In this document: piece after piece, positions 62,822 to 64,000 of the stretch
How positions within the stretch are numbered: position 1 is the stretch's first letter
Layout of the letters: every line of letters starts with the position of its first letter
Notes under the pieces: generated by a model
What the model was told of the DNA's origin: nothing
Databases searched by the model: none
Seen by the model: the letters and a program-made list of their open reading frames with translations, nothing else
NCBI GenBank assembly: GCA_036267955.1
Contig: DATAVB010000136.1
Span: forward strand, 1-64,000
DNA from: DATAVB01 sp036267955
GTDB taxonomy: Bacteria; Actinomycetota; Actinomycetes; Mycobacteriales; QHCD01
Length of the DNA stretch: 64,000 bases
Direction: 5' to 3'
Position numbers and translations under genes: made by a program

Positions 62822-63214
62822 CTACTGCAGATATGCGGTTTCGCCGGCGACCGGATTGTAGATCGAGAGAATGCGCCGATTCCCTTCCTTGCTGTGCAAC
62901 CAGGCGCGCAGCAGCGCTTCCCGGCGCTCCTGCGCGCGAGCGGTGAGATCCAGATAGCACTCCTGCGTCCCCGGATTGACCCACGTGCCCAGATAGACCC
63001 CGCCTCCGGTCAGGACCGGCAGATTGGCCTCGATGTACGACCGGACGGCGGAGCCGAGATCCTCCAGCGGCACGACTTGGGTGCGGTCGGGATGGCGCGG
63101 GAAGTACCAGTAATCCTCCGCGGTCAGCAGGCGACCCTCGGCCAGATCCGCGGTCGCCCCGCCCTTCTCGAGCGTGATGCTGACGATGAGGTCCAGCAGC
63201 TCCTCAAACGGCAT
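62822..63214 (-). CDS. Hypothetical protein
   Basis: 130 residues, soluble, 'DYWYFPRHPDRTQVVPLEDL' and 'YLDLTARAQERREALLRAWL'. Not recognised. No signal peptide. It lies between the lipoprotein and the SDR gene, on the opposite strand. Confidence 0.72.
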   Translation of the reverse strand: MPFEELLDLIVSITLEKGGATADLAEGRLLTAEDYWYFPRHPDRTQVVPLEDLGSAVRSYIEANLPVLTGGGVYLGTWVNPGTQECYLDLTARAQERREALLRAWLHSKEGNRRILSIYNPVAGETAYLQ

Positions 63215-63328
63215 GCCGGCGACCCTAACACCGGTAATCGGGTGCGAAACCGGTGATCTCGATGTTCACGCCTGCGTCCTGCGGAGCTGACCTAGGATTC
63301 GAGGCACCAACCTCGGATCGGAGTCTCC

Positions 63329-64000
63329 ATGCCTGTGCTCGACACCTTCAGCCTGGCCGGCCAGGTCGCCGTGGTGACCGGCGCCAGCCGTGGCATCGGC
63401 CGGGCGCTGGCGCAGGCGGTCGGTGAGGCCGGCGCGAAGGTCGCGGTGACCGCCCGGACGCTCGAGCCGGCCGAGCGGACGGCCGAGGAGTTGCGGGCGG
63501 CGGGCATCGACAGCGTCGGATTCGCCCTCGAGGTGACCGATCCCGGACAGGTCACCGAGGTGATCGACGGGGTCGTCGAGCACTACGGCCAGCTCGACGT
63601 GCTCGTCAACAATGCCGGCATGAGCATTGCCACGACGGCGCTGGAAACCACCGAGGAGATCTTCCGCGAGGTGCTCAACACCAACCTCGACGGGGTGTGG
63701 CGGTGCTCGGTCGCGGCGGCGAAACACATGTCGCGGGCCGGCTCCGGCACGATCGTGAACGTCGGCTCGATGTCCGCGACGATCGTCAACAAACCACGCT
63801 GGCAGGCCCCGTACCTCGCCTCCAAGGCCGCCGTACATCAGCTGACCAAGGCGCACGCGGCCGAATGGGCGCCGCTCGGGATCCGGGTCAACGCGCTCGC
63901 TCCCGGCTACATCCTGACCGAGGCGTCCCCGGTGGACCAGCCGGAGTTCTACCCGTACTGCGTGGAGCCCGCGGCGATGAAGCGCTGGGGACTGCCGGCC
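63329..64000 (+). CDS. SDR family oxidoreductase (3' end outside window)
   Basis: ATG 63329 has GGAG five bases upstream; 224 codons are seen with no stop. 'VVTGASRGIGRALAQAVGEAG' is in part the NAD(P) loop, then 'NNAGMSIATTALE', catalytic Ser in 'VGSMSATIVNK' and 'YLASK' (YxxxK). It is a classical short-chain dehydrogenase, probably acting on a sugar or alcohol substrate. Confidence 0.92.
   Translation, partial: MPVLDTFSLAGQVAVVTGASRGIGRALAQAVGEAGAKVAVTARTLEPAERTAEELRAAGIDSVGFALEVTDPGQVTEVIDGVVEHYGQLDVLVNNAGMSIATTALETTEEIFREVLNTNLDGVWRCSVAAAKHMSRAGSGTIVNVGSMSATIVNKPRWQAPYLASKAAVHQLTKAHAAEWAPLGIRVNALAPGYILTEASPVDQPEFYPYCVEPAAMKRWGLPA

Overview
The window is high-GC DNA from an actinomycete. 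It carries Rpf, an Ag43-independent set of typical actinobacterial housekeeping genes (Pmt, split PntAA/PntAB/PntB, a PPOX/F420-type oxidoreductase, DUF3817, DUF4389), uses many GTG starts, and has the order metG-tatD-rpf-rsmA-ispE-ABC-F and glmU-prs-(...)-rplY-pth known from Actinobacteria. The genus cannot be fixed from the sequence alone. No transposase, integrase, phage gene or CRISPR array was seen.

Region 1 (1-21.5 kb) is an exopolysaccharide (EPS) locus of the Wzx/Wzy type. It has a phosphoglycosyltransferase that starts chains (20020-21486), glycosyltransferases (11269, 13208), a flippase (17538), a Wzy-like polymerase/ligase (1651), a Wzz/tyrosine-kinase-like protein (9458) and an FkbM methyltransferase (3083). 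Less usual parts are a TagD-like cytidylyltransferase plus a CDP-alcohol phosphotransferase, an APS kinase fused to an apparently dead ATP-sulfurylase domain, a beta-helix protein, and two paralogous modules, each made of a large secreted beta-propeller protein and a small lipoprotein.

Region 2 (21.7-45.8 kb) is the housekeeping block: pth, rplY, prs, glmU, tRNA-Gln, ABC-F ATPase, ispE, rsmA, rpf, tatD, metG, corA and rsmI. Accessory genes interrupt it: a nucleotidyltransferase/GNAT pair split by an in-frame TGA, a 1.2 kb repeat-filled gap beside prs, a desaturase-TetR pair, a Uma2 nuclease and a GH4 glycosidase.

Region 3 (45.9-64 kb) is mixed: an MFS pump with its TetR regulator, Pmt, a second membrane mannosyltransferase-like protein, small membrane proteins, oxidoreductases, the three-gene proton-translocating transhydrogenase, a WYL regulator and a MerR regulator (each with a visible operator-like palindrome and a divergent target), a lipoprotein, and an SDR gene cut by the window end.

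At least three families of dispersed intergenic hairpin repeats occur (A: 9354, 41523; B: 3008; C: 24730, 25242, 33318), together with tandem and low-complexity repeats between the GNAT gene and prs.
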